From contig DAOUAE010000067.1 of assembly GCA_034433795.1 (NCBI GenBank), forward strand, positions 1 through 50,181: a stretch of 50,181 bases of DNA. Reading direction: 5' to 3'. The position numbers were made by a program, and so were the translations under genes. The notes under the pieces are model-generated. The model did no database searches. It was given only the letters and a program-made list of their open reading frames with translations, and was not told the DNA's origin. Below are positions 33,361-40,578 of the stretch, piece by piece. Every line of letters begins with the position of its first letter. Position 1 is the first letter of the stretch. The stretch comes from DAOUAE01 sp034433795. Lineage in GTDB: Bacteria > Chloroflexota > UBA6077 > FW602-bin22 > DAOUAE01.

Positions 33361-33723
33361 TCAGGCGTGGTCTTCCCGGACCTGGCGGAGGAGGGCGGCG
33401 TCGCGGCGGGCAGCCCGCTCGCGGAAGGCCCGCAGGGCCGGCTGACGGCGCCGGAGCCACCGCGCCAGCCCGGTCCAGACCCGCTCCACCAGCCGGCGCG
33501 CCCAGGGCCAGGCGTGGCGATCGGGTCGCCGCTCCAGGGCCGCCGCCAGGTCGGCCACCAGGTGCTCCAGGCAGAGCGCCCCGACCAGCCAGAGGCCGGT
33601 GCCCACCAGGAGCGCCTGCAGCCCCAGACGCCGGACCTCCAGCCGCCAGCGTCGGAGAGCCCGCCGCAGGTTCTCCACCCCGTTCCGCCAGCCAGTCGGG
33701 CGCGCTGACTGCCGTCCGGTCAC
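33361..33723 (-). CDS. Small basic membrane protein, 120 aa
   Basis: From the GTG at 33723 the protein has a basic N-terminus (ENLRRALRRWRLEVRRLG), one membrane segment (LQALLVGTGLWLVGALCL, about residues 35-53), and a long Arg-rich helical tail (WARRLVERVWTGLARWLRRR, ending QVREDHA). An internal GTG (GVENLRRAL) is an alternative start. No function is recognised. It follows the next gene by 27 nt in the same direction. Confidence 0.65.
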   Translation of the reverse strand: MTGRQSARPTGWRNGVENLRRALRRWRLEVRRLGLQALLVGTGLWLVGALCLEHLVADLAAALERRPDRHAWPWARRLVERVWTGLARWLRRRQPALRAFRERAARRDAALLRQVREDHA

Positions 33724-33750
33724 CCGCTCTGCCCCATCGCCGACGGCCGC

Positions 33751-34125
33751 TCAGGCTGCGGGGGCTGGTGGGGCCGGTGGAGCGCCGGTGATGCGTTCCT
33801 CACCCTCGGCCAGACCGACGATGAAGTCGTTCAATTTGGTCGAGGCCTGACGCAAAAGGACGGTGAAGATGGCCAGGAAGGCCAGGATGATAAAGGCCAG
33901 TCCCAGCAGAACCGAGCCCGGCAGACGCACCCAGGCTCGTTCGGCGGCCTCGACCCGTCGCAAGCCCTCCTCGGCCCGCTCACCGAGATCGGTCACGAAG
34001 CGGTCGAGGGTGACAAAGAGCAAGCGGATAAGTTCGGTGAAAATACGGATCGTCAACAGGACCACCAGGGCGATCCGGGTGGCGAGGTCGCCCACCCGTT
34101 CGGCCCACGTCATCGGCTGCGGCAT
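33751..34125 (-). CDS. Membrane protein with two hydrophobic segments, 124 aa
   Basis: The start is the ATG at 34125 (MPQPMTWAERVGDLATRI), with GGGAGG 6 nt upstream; a longer frame to 34212 has no site. Two membrane segments (IALVVLLTIRIFTELIRLLF and VLLGLAFIILAFLAIFTVLL) flank an acidic-basic coiled-coil-like stretch (DRFVTDLGERAEEGLRRVEAAERAW). The C-terminus is Pro/Ala-rich. No family is recognised. It is read from the promoter near 34470 through a leader of about 310 nt and followed by the 120-aa membrane protein. Confidence 0.7.
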   Translation of the reverse strand: MPQPMTWAERVGDLATRIALVVLLTIRIFTELIRLLFVTLDRFVTDLGERAEEGLRRVEAAERAWVRLPGSVLLGLAFIILAFLAIFTVLLRQASTKLNDFIVGLAEGEERITGAPPAPPAPAA

Positions 34126-34649
34126 GGCTGACCTCCCGCAACGGACACCACGTACCCGTTCCCTGGGGCCGGTGGTCCAGATCCGCGGGTCCGGTCCCGG
34201 CTGAGACGACACCCTGGCCGCCGCGCCGGCGGCTGTTCACCCCCTTTCCGCCGGTCCCCGACTCCCGGACCCCACGTCCCAGACCGGCCAGCCCTCTCGC
34301 CACAGGTCCGGCAGACCGGCCGGACCGCTCGCTCGCGCCCCGAGACCGTCAGCCACCGGCTCTCCGGAGCAGCCGTCCGGAGAGCCAGCCGCTCATGCGC
34401 TCTCTCCCTTTTTCGTAGGGGCAAGCCCCTGGCCGTTCTCCTGCTCCGATTATGCTGCCTGGACCGCCCTCTGTCAAGAGTCTGTCAAAATCTGGCCCGT
34501 TCCCCCAGGGCGTACCTAGAGGACCCCGGTAGGCAGAGAAGAGTGAGAATAAGCACTTACCCCCTTGCCAGTTAAGGCCTGGCGGACACATCCTGTGAGT
34601 ACGGGTGACTGGCCACCTCCAAAGGGCCGGTTCTCTCGAGAAGGAGTGG
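34126..34649. other. Long divergent intergenic region with structured minus-strand leader
   Basis: This is 524 bp. The minus-strand leader from about 34442 holds AGGGGC-TT-GCCCCT (34417-34430), a possible 15-codon leader ORF (34349-34396, ATG after GGGAGAG), and an 11-bp hairpin inside it (34358-34368 with 34376-34386). No known riboswitch class was matched. The right part should hold the promoter of the response-regulator-like gene; TTGCCA near 34565 has no clear partner -10. Confidence 0.45.
34449..34477 (-). promoter_or_regulatory. Promoter TTGACA-N17-CATAAT with repeated -35
   Basis: On the minus strand TTGACA (34477-34472), 17 nt, CATAAT (34454-34449). A second TTGACAGA copy lies 11 bp upstream (34488-34483). 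It drives the two membrane-protein genes to its left. Confidence 0.75.
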
Positions 34650-35285
34650 ATGGGTACGGTCCGCCCCCTGCTGAGCCATCTGGTTGTCCTCACTGCGTCA
34701 CCGGCTCTGGTGATCGGCACCAGTCCCGACCGGCGGCTGGCCATCGTCTGCTGCGAAGAGATCGATGAGGAGACCGACACCTGGGTCCGCTGCCTACGGA
34801 GCGAGGCCTCGGACATGATCCTGGTTTTCTACAGCCGCGCTCAGCCCGACCGACCCACGCGGCTGTACGAGGCCGGTGCAACGGAGTGCCTACCGCTTGG
34901 CTTCAGCCTGGCTCACCTTATGAGCCGACTGCAGTCCCTCATTCGTCCAGAGACCACGAATGCCCCGGTGCGACTGACTGACTGCGGGCTAATGGTTGGA
35001 AGTCGGGTATTCCGGCTCACGCCGGCGGAGTACCGGATTATGCAGGTGCTCTGGGAGGCGGCCGGCCAGATCGTACGCTACGCCCGGCTCGAACAGGCCC
35101 TCTATCAGGGATCGGGTCCCTGTGAACGTCAGGCAGTCCGCCAGATTATCTACCGCCTCCGCGGTCGTCTTGGAGCGTTTGGCCGGCTCATTGAAACGGT
35201 ACCGGGCTTCGGCTACCGCCTGCGGCCCGATCTGGTGGAGGCCGATTTGTTATCGTCCGGTGACGGCCCGGTTATGGCTTCGTGA
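34650..35285 (+). CDS. OmpR/PhoB-type winged-helix regulator with degenerate receiver domain
   Basis: 211 aa from the ATG at 34650 (AAGGAG 3 nt upstream, closer than ideal; a GTG at 34605 is an alternative). The C-terminal about 100 residues are a clear OmpR-type winged helix: GSRVFRLTPAEYRIMQVLWEAAGQIVRYARLEQALY, RQIIYRLRGRLG and ETVPGFGYRL. The N-terminal part follows the receiver fold from its third strand onward (LAIVCCEEIDEETDTWVRCL, MILVFYSRAQPDRPTRLYEAGATECLPLGFSLAHLMSRL). The strand-3 Asp is replaced and the terminal Lys is not evident, so it probably does not accept phosphate. No kinase is adjacent. It precedes the export cluster and may control it. Confidence 0.82.
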   Translation: MGTVRPLLSHLVVLTASPALVIGTSPDRRLAIVCCEEIDEETDTWVRCLRSEASDMILVFYSRAQPDRPTRLYEAGATECLPLGFSLAHLMSRLQSLIRPETTNAPVRLTDCGLMVGSRVFRLTPAEYRIMQVLWEAAGQIVRYARLEQALYQGSGPCERQAVRQIIYRLRGRLGAFGRLIETVPGFGYRLRPDLVEADLLSSGDGPVMAS

Positions 35286-35517
35286 TCGGGGCTCCGGCAT
35301 CTTATGCAGTGTGAATCACCGCACGAGTCTCCCTGCCCGGCAGCCAGCGGGCTGGTCCGGGACGAGAGGAGGTGCAGAGCGGCCAGGCGAGTCGGTGTGA
35401 TCCCAGCCCCTGTCTCTCCGGGCCGGACAGGGGCCGTCGGTCTGGCCGGATCGGCTCCACCGGCCGGGCTGAATGTCGAGGACCGGGGAGATCGCTCTGA
35501 AGGAGGCGGAGAGTCCT

Positions 35518-35916
35518 ATGGGTCGCGTGTTCTTCGTGCTCACGGTTCTGGCCCTCGTCTTCGCGGTTGCCTACGGCGCCGCCGCCTCGCTTACCGTCGA
35601 TGGCGGTGTTGTCCAGTCGGGGAGTGACACCACTCTGACCTGTGATGCCGATGGGGTGACAGTGAGCTATGCAGTCACCTGGAACAACACGACCAAACAG
35701 TTTGAGATCAGCCAGGTGACCGTCAGCGGCATCGACAACAGCTGCGATGGGAAGACAATCGCCGTTCAGCTGACCAAGTCCGACGGAACGGCGGCCTCCG
35801 GGACCTCTCTGAAGACTATGACGATTCCTAGCGATGCTACTCAGACTTCGGTTACGCTCAGCGGCTTCACCTCGCCGGCATCTGAGGTTACCGACGTCCA
35901 CGTCGCGATCTACTAA
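35518..35916 (+). CDS. Small exported protein A, 132 aa (signal-peptidase cluster)
   Basis: The ATG at 35518 lies behind AAGGAGG and GGAGAG. A hydrophobic leader (VFFVLTVLALVFAVAYGAAA) precedes a mature start SLTVDGGVVQSG, then strands and two Cys (TLTCDADGVTVSYAVTWN and ISQVTVSGIDNSCDG) that could form a disulfide. It ends TDVHVAIY. It is clearly homologous to the next gene (VTxSGID, CDxDG, TDVHV against SDVHV). It is probably an extracellular fibre or surface subunit processed by the signal peptidase encoded downstream. Confidence 0.8.
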   Translation: MGRVFFVLTVLALVFAVAYGAAASLTVDGGVVQSGSDTTLTCDADGVTVSYAVTWNNTTKQFEISQVTVSGIDNSCDGKTIAVQLTKSDGTAASGTSLKTMTIPSDATQTSVTLSGFTSPASEVTDVHVAIY

Positions 35917-36048
35917 CCGCTGGCCCGGGCGACGGCCCGGACACCTGAGTGGGCCAGCCACCGGTCAGCCCGGGCCGTCGGCTCGCCTCGGTAACTGGAC
36001 GGCTCCGCGTAATCCCCTGACATCAGCGGCGAATGGGGAGACCGACGG

Positions 36049-36483
36049 ATGCGAAGATGGATGGTCGGCCTTTTGCTTCTTCTTCTGCCGCTCGCCGCTC
36101 TGTGGGCGACAGCCGCCACCCTCACGGTGAACGGCGGCATAGTCCAGGCCGGTGGGACAACAGTCGACCAGTGTGATCCCGATGGCATCACCATCAGTTA
36201 TACCGTCCAGTTCCTGGCTACCCCCCCGCCCGCCGAGTTTAAGGTGACGACGGTCACGATAAGCGGAATTGATAAGAACTGCAACAAAAGCACCCTGATG
36301 TTGCAGCTCACCGGCCCTAATGGGGCTGGCCTTCTGACCTCTCCGATCACCATTCAGGTCGAGAAAAACCAACCCCCCTGTACAGGGGGGCCTCCGAACC
36401 CGTTTACCTGTCCCATCACCCTCACGCCCCCCCTGTCGGCGGCTGCTGTGAGCGATGTCCACGTGGTCCTGCAGAAGAAATAA
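36049..36483 (+). CDS. Small exported protein B, 144 aa, paralogue of A
   Basis: The ATG follows GGGGAG. The leader (WMVGLLLLLLPLAALWATA) is followed by TLTVNGGIVQAGGTTVDQC, DPDGITISYTVQF, VTTVTISGIDKNCNKSTLML and SDVHVVLQKK, matching protein A position by position. A Pro/Cys insertion (residues about 105-120, NQPPCTGGPPNPFTCP) adds a second possible disulfide. The two paralogues flank a 130-bp gap and lie directly before the signal peptidase gene. Confidence 0.82.
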   Translation: MRRWMVGLLLLLLPLAALWATAATLTVNGGIVQAGGTTVDQCDPDGITISYTVQFLATPPPAEFKVTTVTISGIDKNCNKSTLMLQLTGPNGAGLLTSPITIQVEKNQPPCTGGPPNPFTCPITLTPPLSAAAVSDVHVVLQKK

Positions 36484-36527
36484 GGGGGATCGCGGAGATC
36501 AGCGGCGGTTACGGCCGGAGAACGGCC

Positions 36528-38111
36528 ATGGCTCTCGTCCTGGGGCTTCTGGTCCTGGGCTGGTTTCTCTACCTGCGGCCGGTCTCGCTCGGGGGACCGG
36601 CCGGTTATATCTTCGTCTCTGGCCAGAGCATGGAGCCGACGCTCGCCCAGGGAGACCTGGTGGTAGTCTGGCGGCAGGAGACCTACGCGATAGGCGACGT
36701 CATTGCCTATCGCGTCCAGGAAGGGACCGTTATCCACCGGATCATTGGAGGGTCAGCCATGGAGGGCTATATCACAAAAGGGGATAATAACCCTGGCCCC
36801 GATCTCTGGCGACCGCGCCCTCCGGATATTATCGGGCGGATGGTGCTCCACCTGCGTGGAGCGGCCCGGGTTCTGGCCTGGTGGCGTGAGCCCCCTCAGT
36901 TCGCGGCGCTGGCCAGCGGACTGGTGGCGTTCAGTCTTCTCCCCCGCGCTGCCAGTCGGGGACGCCGGCGAAACGGTCAGCCCCCTGGTCGCCCCGAGAG
37001 CGGGCCTGCCCTGGCCAGCGGTCTTCTGGGGCTGACCGGATTCCTGGCGGTGATCGGCGGTCTCCTGACCGTCCTGGCCTTTCGCCAACCTTTGATCGAG
37101 AGTGTCACTGTCGAGCGCTTCCGCTATGAGCAGAGCGGGACCTTCGCCTACACAGTCCAGGTTCAGCCCTCGGCTCTCTACCCGGAGGGGATCGCCGGTC
37201 CGGTCACTCCCCTCACGGTGACCCCCACGCCGACGCCCTCCTCCCGGGCCGGTGGTGACCAGCCCCTGACCGGGCCACCGATCTTTACCCGGCAGCCCCG
37301 CCGGTTTGATCTCACTTTTGACTACACCCTGAAGACCACGGTCCCGGCCGAGATCGCCGGCCAGGTCAGCGCCCTGGTTGAGGTCCGGGCCGGACCTCAG
37401 GGCTGGAGCCGACCGCTGGAGACCGTGCCGCCGATAGCCTTCTCCAGCCCCCCGGTCAGGCTCTCGGTCCCGGTCGATCTGGCCCGCACCTGGGCCATTA
37501 TCGAGGCGATCGAGAAAGAAACCGACTACCGTCCCGGCGTCTATGAGGTCCGGATCATCCCGACCGTTCGGGTGAGCGGCCGCCTCGGGCCGGAGGCGCT
37601 GGACGACGTCTTTGCACCGGTCTTCACCCTGCGGCTGAGCCGAACACAAATTGTTCCCGACGGCGACCTGGTCCGGGTCCAGCCCCGCGTTATCACGGAG
37701 AGCGAGATCCGGTCCGCCAGTTTACGGCTGCCAGGTATCGGCGCCAGCGGGCTTCCGGTCTGGCTGGCCCGTCTGGTCGGGCTGGGTGGAACCGCTCTGG
37801 CGACGGTGATAGCCGGCTGGCTGGCCGCAAGACTGTTTCTGGGCCTCGGACAGGATGCGCCCACCTGGATCCGGACCCGGTACGGCTCGCACATCGTCTC
37901 GGTCACCGCCACCGATCTGGGCAGCGCTCGGACAGTGAGAGTGGCCACAATCGCCGATCTGGTCCGGGTAGCTGAGCGGCAGGGGCTGGTTGTCCTGCAC
38001 CAGACGCAGGGTCCGGGAGAGCACCGGTACTTCGTGCCGGTCGATGGTCTGGTTTACGAGTACCGGTGGACAGCCGGCGTTCAGGCTGAGGAGTCGGGGG
38101 AAAGAGGCTAA
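36528..38111 (+). CDS. SipW-type signal peptidase I fused to a DUF5305-like domain, 527 aa
   Basis: The N-terminus is a membrane helix (1-17) followed by signal peptidase boxes: catalytic Ser34 in SGQSMEPTLAQGDLVVV, His70 in GTVIHRIIGG (the Ser/His dyad of SipW, ER and archaeal enzymes in place of the bacterial Ser/Lys), and ITKGDNN around residue 86. Two more membrane helices (about 125-140 and 160-185) lead to an extracellular beta-rich domain of about 230 residues (FRYEQSGTFAYTVQVQPSALY, FDLTFDYTLKT, SPPVRLSVPVDL, YEVRIIPTVRVSG) resembling DUF5305, and a last helix near 420-445 with a cytosolic tail. It probably processes and assembles the neighbouring exported proteins. Confidence 0.88.
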   Translation: MALVLGLLVLGWFLYLRPVSLGGPAGYIFVSGQSMEPTLAQGDLVVVWRQETYAIGDVIAYRVQEGTVIHRIIGGSAMEGYITKGDNNPGPDLWRPRPPDIIGRMVLHLRGAARVLAWWREPPQFAALASGLVAFSLLPRAASRGRRRNGQPPGRPESGPALASGLLGLTGFLAVIGGLLTVLAFRQPLIESVTVERFRYEQSGTFAYTVQVQPSALYPEGIAGPVTPLTVTPTPTPSSRAGGDQPLTGPPIFTRQPRRFDLTFDYTLKTTVPAEIAGQVSALVEVRAGPQGWSRPLETVPPIAFSSPPVRLSVPVDLARTWAIIEAIEKETDYRPGVYEVRIIPTVRVSGRLGPEALDDVFAPVFTLRLSRTQIVPDGDLVRVQPRVITESEIRSASLRLPGIGASGLPVWLARLVGLGGTALATVIAGWLAARLFLGLGQDAPTWIRTRYGSHIVSVTATDLGSARTVRVATIADLVRVAERQGLVVLHQTQGPGEHRYFVPVDGLVYEYRWTAGVQAEESGERG

Positions 38112-38114
38112 AGG

Positions 38115-39185
38115 GTGTGGCGCTGGCTGCTGGTAGTGCTGCTGGCCGGGACGCTCCTGGGTGTTCAGTCCGCCTCGGGAGCCCGGCTGCTGGTCGACGC
38201 TGGCGTGCTGCAGGTTTTTCACACTCCTGTTGCGCTGGGATCGGTGAACGCCACGGTTGACATCCGCCCGAAGAGTCTGGAAAAGCGCAGCCAGGGTAGC
38301 GACATCAGTGTCTATATCGAACTGCCCACGGGGCTGGACGTTCACCGGATCGATCTCAACACGGTGCGCCTGTGCTATCAGGCCCGCTGTGTCCCCGCCC
38401 AGCTCAAGCCCAGCACCGTCGGCGACTACGACCGGGATCAGATTCCAGATCGGCTGGTGAAGTTTGACCGCGCCGCCGTTATCGGACTCCTCCGGGATAT
38501 CCGCCCTCCGGCCACCGTCATCTTCACCGTCACCGGGCTGGTGCGGTCTCCGGACCAGCTCTTTCAGGGGAGCGATGCGGTCAAAATTGTCGATCCCGAG
38601 GCGACCCCAACACCCACCCCGACCGTGAGCCCGACCCCGTGGCCCACCCCTCCGCCGAGACGTTCAACGGCCACGGCAACTCCTTGGCCTCGCGCGCCCA
38701 GCCCGACGGCCACCACCACGCCTACACCGCTGCCCACTCCGTCTCCACCCCCAGCCTCACCTCCCCCTCTGCCCACACGGCCGCTCTCGCCCACGCCCTC
38801 ATCGGAGATGACGGCAACGCCGACCCCCTCGCTTCAGCCAACCGCCACCCCTACCCCCACCCCCAGCGCCTCTTCCCCGCCTCAGCCAACGATCACACCT
38901 GCTCCTCGTTCAACTCCCTCACCTCACCCAACAGCCACTCCCTCGCCTGGTTCAACACCCCAGCCGACAGCCACCCTTTCTCCAACCCTCTCGCCTCAGC
39001 CGACCGCTCCTCTACCCAGCCCAACGCCACCACTCCCGGCCGCGGACGCGACTCCACCGCCCACGGCCAGCCCGACGCCCACCTCACCCCCACCACCGGC
39101 TCCATCGCCCTCACCAACTCCCAGCCCACGGTCGCTGACACCAATCCCCCCGGCGACTCCCACCCCTATCCGGCCCTCGGCCTAG
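38115..39185 (+). CDS. Exported protein C with long Pro/Thr/Ser-rich stalk, 356 aa
   Basis: The GTG at 38115 begins 3 nt after the signal peptidase stop. A signal peptide (WLLVVLLAGTLLGVQSASG) is followed by ARLLVDAGVLQVF, the same mature N-terminal pattern as exported proteins A and B. A beta-rich domain to about residue 155 (VDIRPKSLEKRSQGSD, VYIELPTGLDVHRIDLNTVRLC, DYDRDQIPDRLVKFDR with a Ca-like Asp pattern, TVTGLVRS) is followed by about 190 residues of PTPTP-type repeats with no anchor. It looks like a wall-spanning or adhesive surface protein and belongs to the same operon. Confidence 0.83.
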   Translation: MWRWLLVVLLAGTLLGVQSASGARLLVDAGVLQVFHTPVALGSVNATVDIRPKSLEKRSQGSDISVYIELPTGLDVHRIDLNTVRLCYQARCVPAQLKPSTVGDYDRDQIPDRLVKFDRAAVIGLLRDIRPPATVIFTVTGLVRSPDQLFQGSDAVKIVDPEATPTPTPTVSPTPWPTPPPRRSTATATPWPRAPSPTATTTPTPLPTPSPPPASPPPLPTRPLSPTPSSEMTATPTPSLQPTATPTPTPSASSPPQPTITPAPRSTPSPHPTATPSPGSTPQPTATLSPTLSPQPTAPLPSPTPPLPAADATPPPTASPTPTSPPPPAPSPSPTPSPRSLTPIPPATPTPIRPSA

Positions 39186-39293
39186 AGGGGCATCCGGCTG
39201 GACGAAGCGCCGACGAGAACAGAGCCGACCGATGGTCAGACAGACTGGTCGACGGCCAGACAAGCCTGACCGATCCGGACAGACCCCGGACCC

Positions 39294-39737
39294 TCACCAG
39301 GTCCATTCGCCGGCCAGCAGTTTCTGGGTCTCCTCTTTATGGCGGGTCTCGTCGGAGATGATATCCTGCAGGTCGTTGGCCAGCCCGTAGTCGCCGTAGG
39401 CCTCGGCCTGCTTCAGCCGCTCGGTGTAGCGCCGGATCGTCTCCTCCTCGGCCTGGAGAATGCGCTCCAGCATCTCGCGCGGGGTCCGGGCCGCCGGCAC
39501 CGACGCCGGCTCCACCACCGGCTGGCCACCCAGCGCCGCCACCTTCTGGGCCAGGAACTGGGCGTGCCGCAGTTCGTCGGGGATCTCGGCCTCAAAGAAC
39601 TCGCGCAACTCCTGCCGGTGCACCCCCCGCACGGTGGCCGCGTAGGTGATGTAGGTGATGATCGCCTGGTACTCGTGGGCCAGGTCGGTGTTGAGGCCGG
39701 CGATCAACTGCTCGACCGTGACCATACCGACGGACAT
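39294..39737 (-). CDS. Ferritin-like four-helix diiron protein, 147 aa
   Basis: The start is the ATG at 39737 (MSVGMVTVEQLIAGLN), behind GGAGGGAGAG; a longer frame is not supported. The ligand pattern of ferritin-like proteins is complete: Glu in LAHEYQAIITYITYA, E-x-x-H in EIPDELRHAQFLAQKV, Glu in LQAEEETIRRYTERL and E-x-x-H in ISDETRHKEETQKLL. It resembles bacterioferritin or ferritin-like DUF2202-type proteins that oxidise iron. An extended -10 (TGG-TATACT) lies about 25 bp upstream. It is convergent with the export operon and marks the edge before the phage-like cassette. Confidence 0.88.
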   Translation of the reverse strand: MSVGMVTVEQLIAGLNTDLAHEYQAIITYITYAATVRGVHRQELREFFEAEIPDELRHAQFLAQKVAALGGQPVVEPASVPAARTPREMLERILQAEEETIRRYTERLKQAEAYGDYGLANDLQDIISDETRHKEETQKLLAGEWTW

Positions 39738-39935
39738 GGCTCTCCCTCCAGCGCCTGTTCTCACCCCAGTATACCACCCGGCCGGCACCCCCGACCATCG
39801 CGCCGGCCCGACCCCCGAACTCCCCCAGGCTGAGCCGCCTCGGGACCTGGCGGCTCTTTACCAGCCGGTGAGAGAACGGCCCGCGCCGTCGGTGTGCCCT
39901 CTCCGGCCAGCCGCACCGCGAGACGGTGGGGGACC

Positions 39936-40262
39936 CTAACCCGCGGCAAGGCGCCCAGAATCTTCGGATGAACGGCCCGCCCGGTGAGCCAGGAGGGCCC
40001 GCCCCTGGCTGTACAGCCCCGAGGCCACCAGCCCGGTCACCACCCCGGTGAGCAGCGCCCCCACCACCGACTGGCCCAGCACCACCGCCGCCCCGATGTT
40101 GAGCAGAAGCGCCCAGCCCATGGCCACCAGCGGCCGGTATCGCCCCGGTAACCCCGGCCAGACCTGCCGGACCAGCGCCGTCAACCCCACCACCACCGGC
40201 GCCCCGGCCAGCCCCACCACCTGCCCCACGGGAATGAAGCCTTCGCCGATCTCGGCACCCAT
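39936..40262 (-). CDS. Phage holin-like membrane protein, 108 aa
   Basis: The ATG at 40262 follows GCAGGAGG. Three hydrophobic segments (VGQVVGLAGAPVVVGLTALV, LVAMGWALLLNIGAAVVLG, VGALLTGVVTGLVASGLY) and a short polar tail match the phage holin pattern. It is the last gene of the minus-strand phage-like cassette and pairs with the amidase endolysin encoded further upstream. Confidence 0.7.
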   Translation of the reverse strand: MGAEIGEGFIPVGQVVGLAGAPVVVGLTALVRQVWPGLPGRYRPLVAMGWALLLNIGAAVVLGQSVVGALLTGVVTGLVASGLYSQGRALLAHRAGRSSEDSGRLAAG

Positions 40263-40371
40263 TGTCCACCTCCTGCACACCGGTTACCCACTCATCGCGC
40301 CGGCGCCCTGGCGGCCCGCGGGGGGGCTGGCCGGGGAGAGGCCGCCCCCCCGCGGAAAGAGCCCACAGCGC

Positions 40372-40578
40372 CTACCAGAGACCGATGACCAGCGCCGCCG
40401 CCGGGTCGCCCCGTTCGGTGAAGACCACCGCGACCTCCCGCCCCACCACCAGCTCGGCCGCCGGCAACGCCCGGCTCACCGGTACCCCCTGCAGCCAGAC
40501 CGTCGGACTGCCCACGACCTGCAGGGTGGCCGTGTACCGCTGGGCATCGAACGCCCGCAGAACCGCCCGCCGCACCAT
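40372..40578 (-). CDS. Small phage-cassette protein, 68 aa
   Basis: The ATG at 40578-40576 overlaps the TGA of the upstream gene (TGATG coupling). The product MVRRAVLRAFDAQRYTATLQ...VIGLW contains a strand-rich core (LQVVGSPTVWLQGVPVSRAL, VVGREVAVVFTERGDPAAAL). This looks like a small beta-barrel or OB-like accessory protein of the kind found next to baseplate or tail-hub genes. No family is recognised. Confidence 0.65.
   Translation of the reverse strand: MVRRAVLRAFDAQRYTATLQVVGSPTVWLQGVPVSRALPAAELVVGREVAVVFTERGDPAAALVIGLW

Noticed and set aside
39294..39737. Ferritin-like gene as part of the phage cassette
   Set aside because: It has its own extended -10 promoter and a housekeeping fold, and is about 200 bp away from the holin gene.
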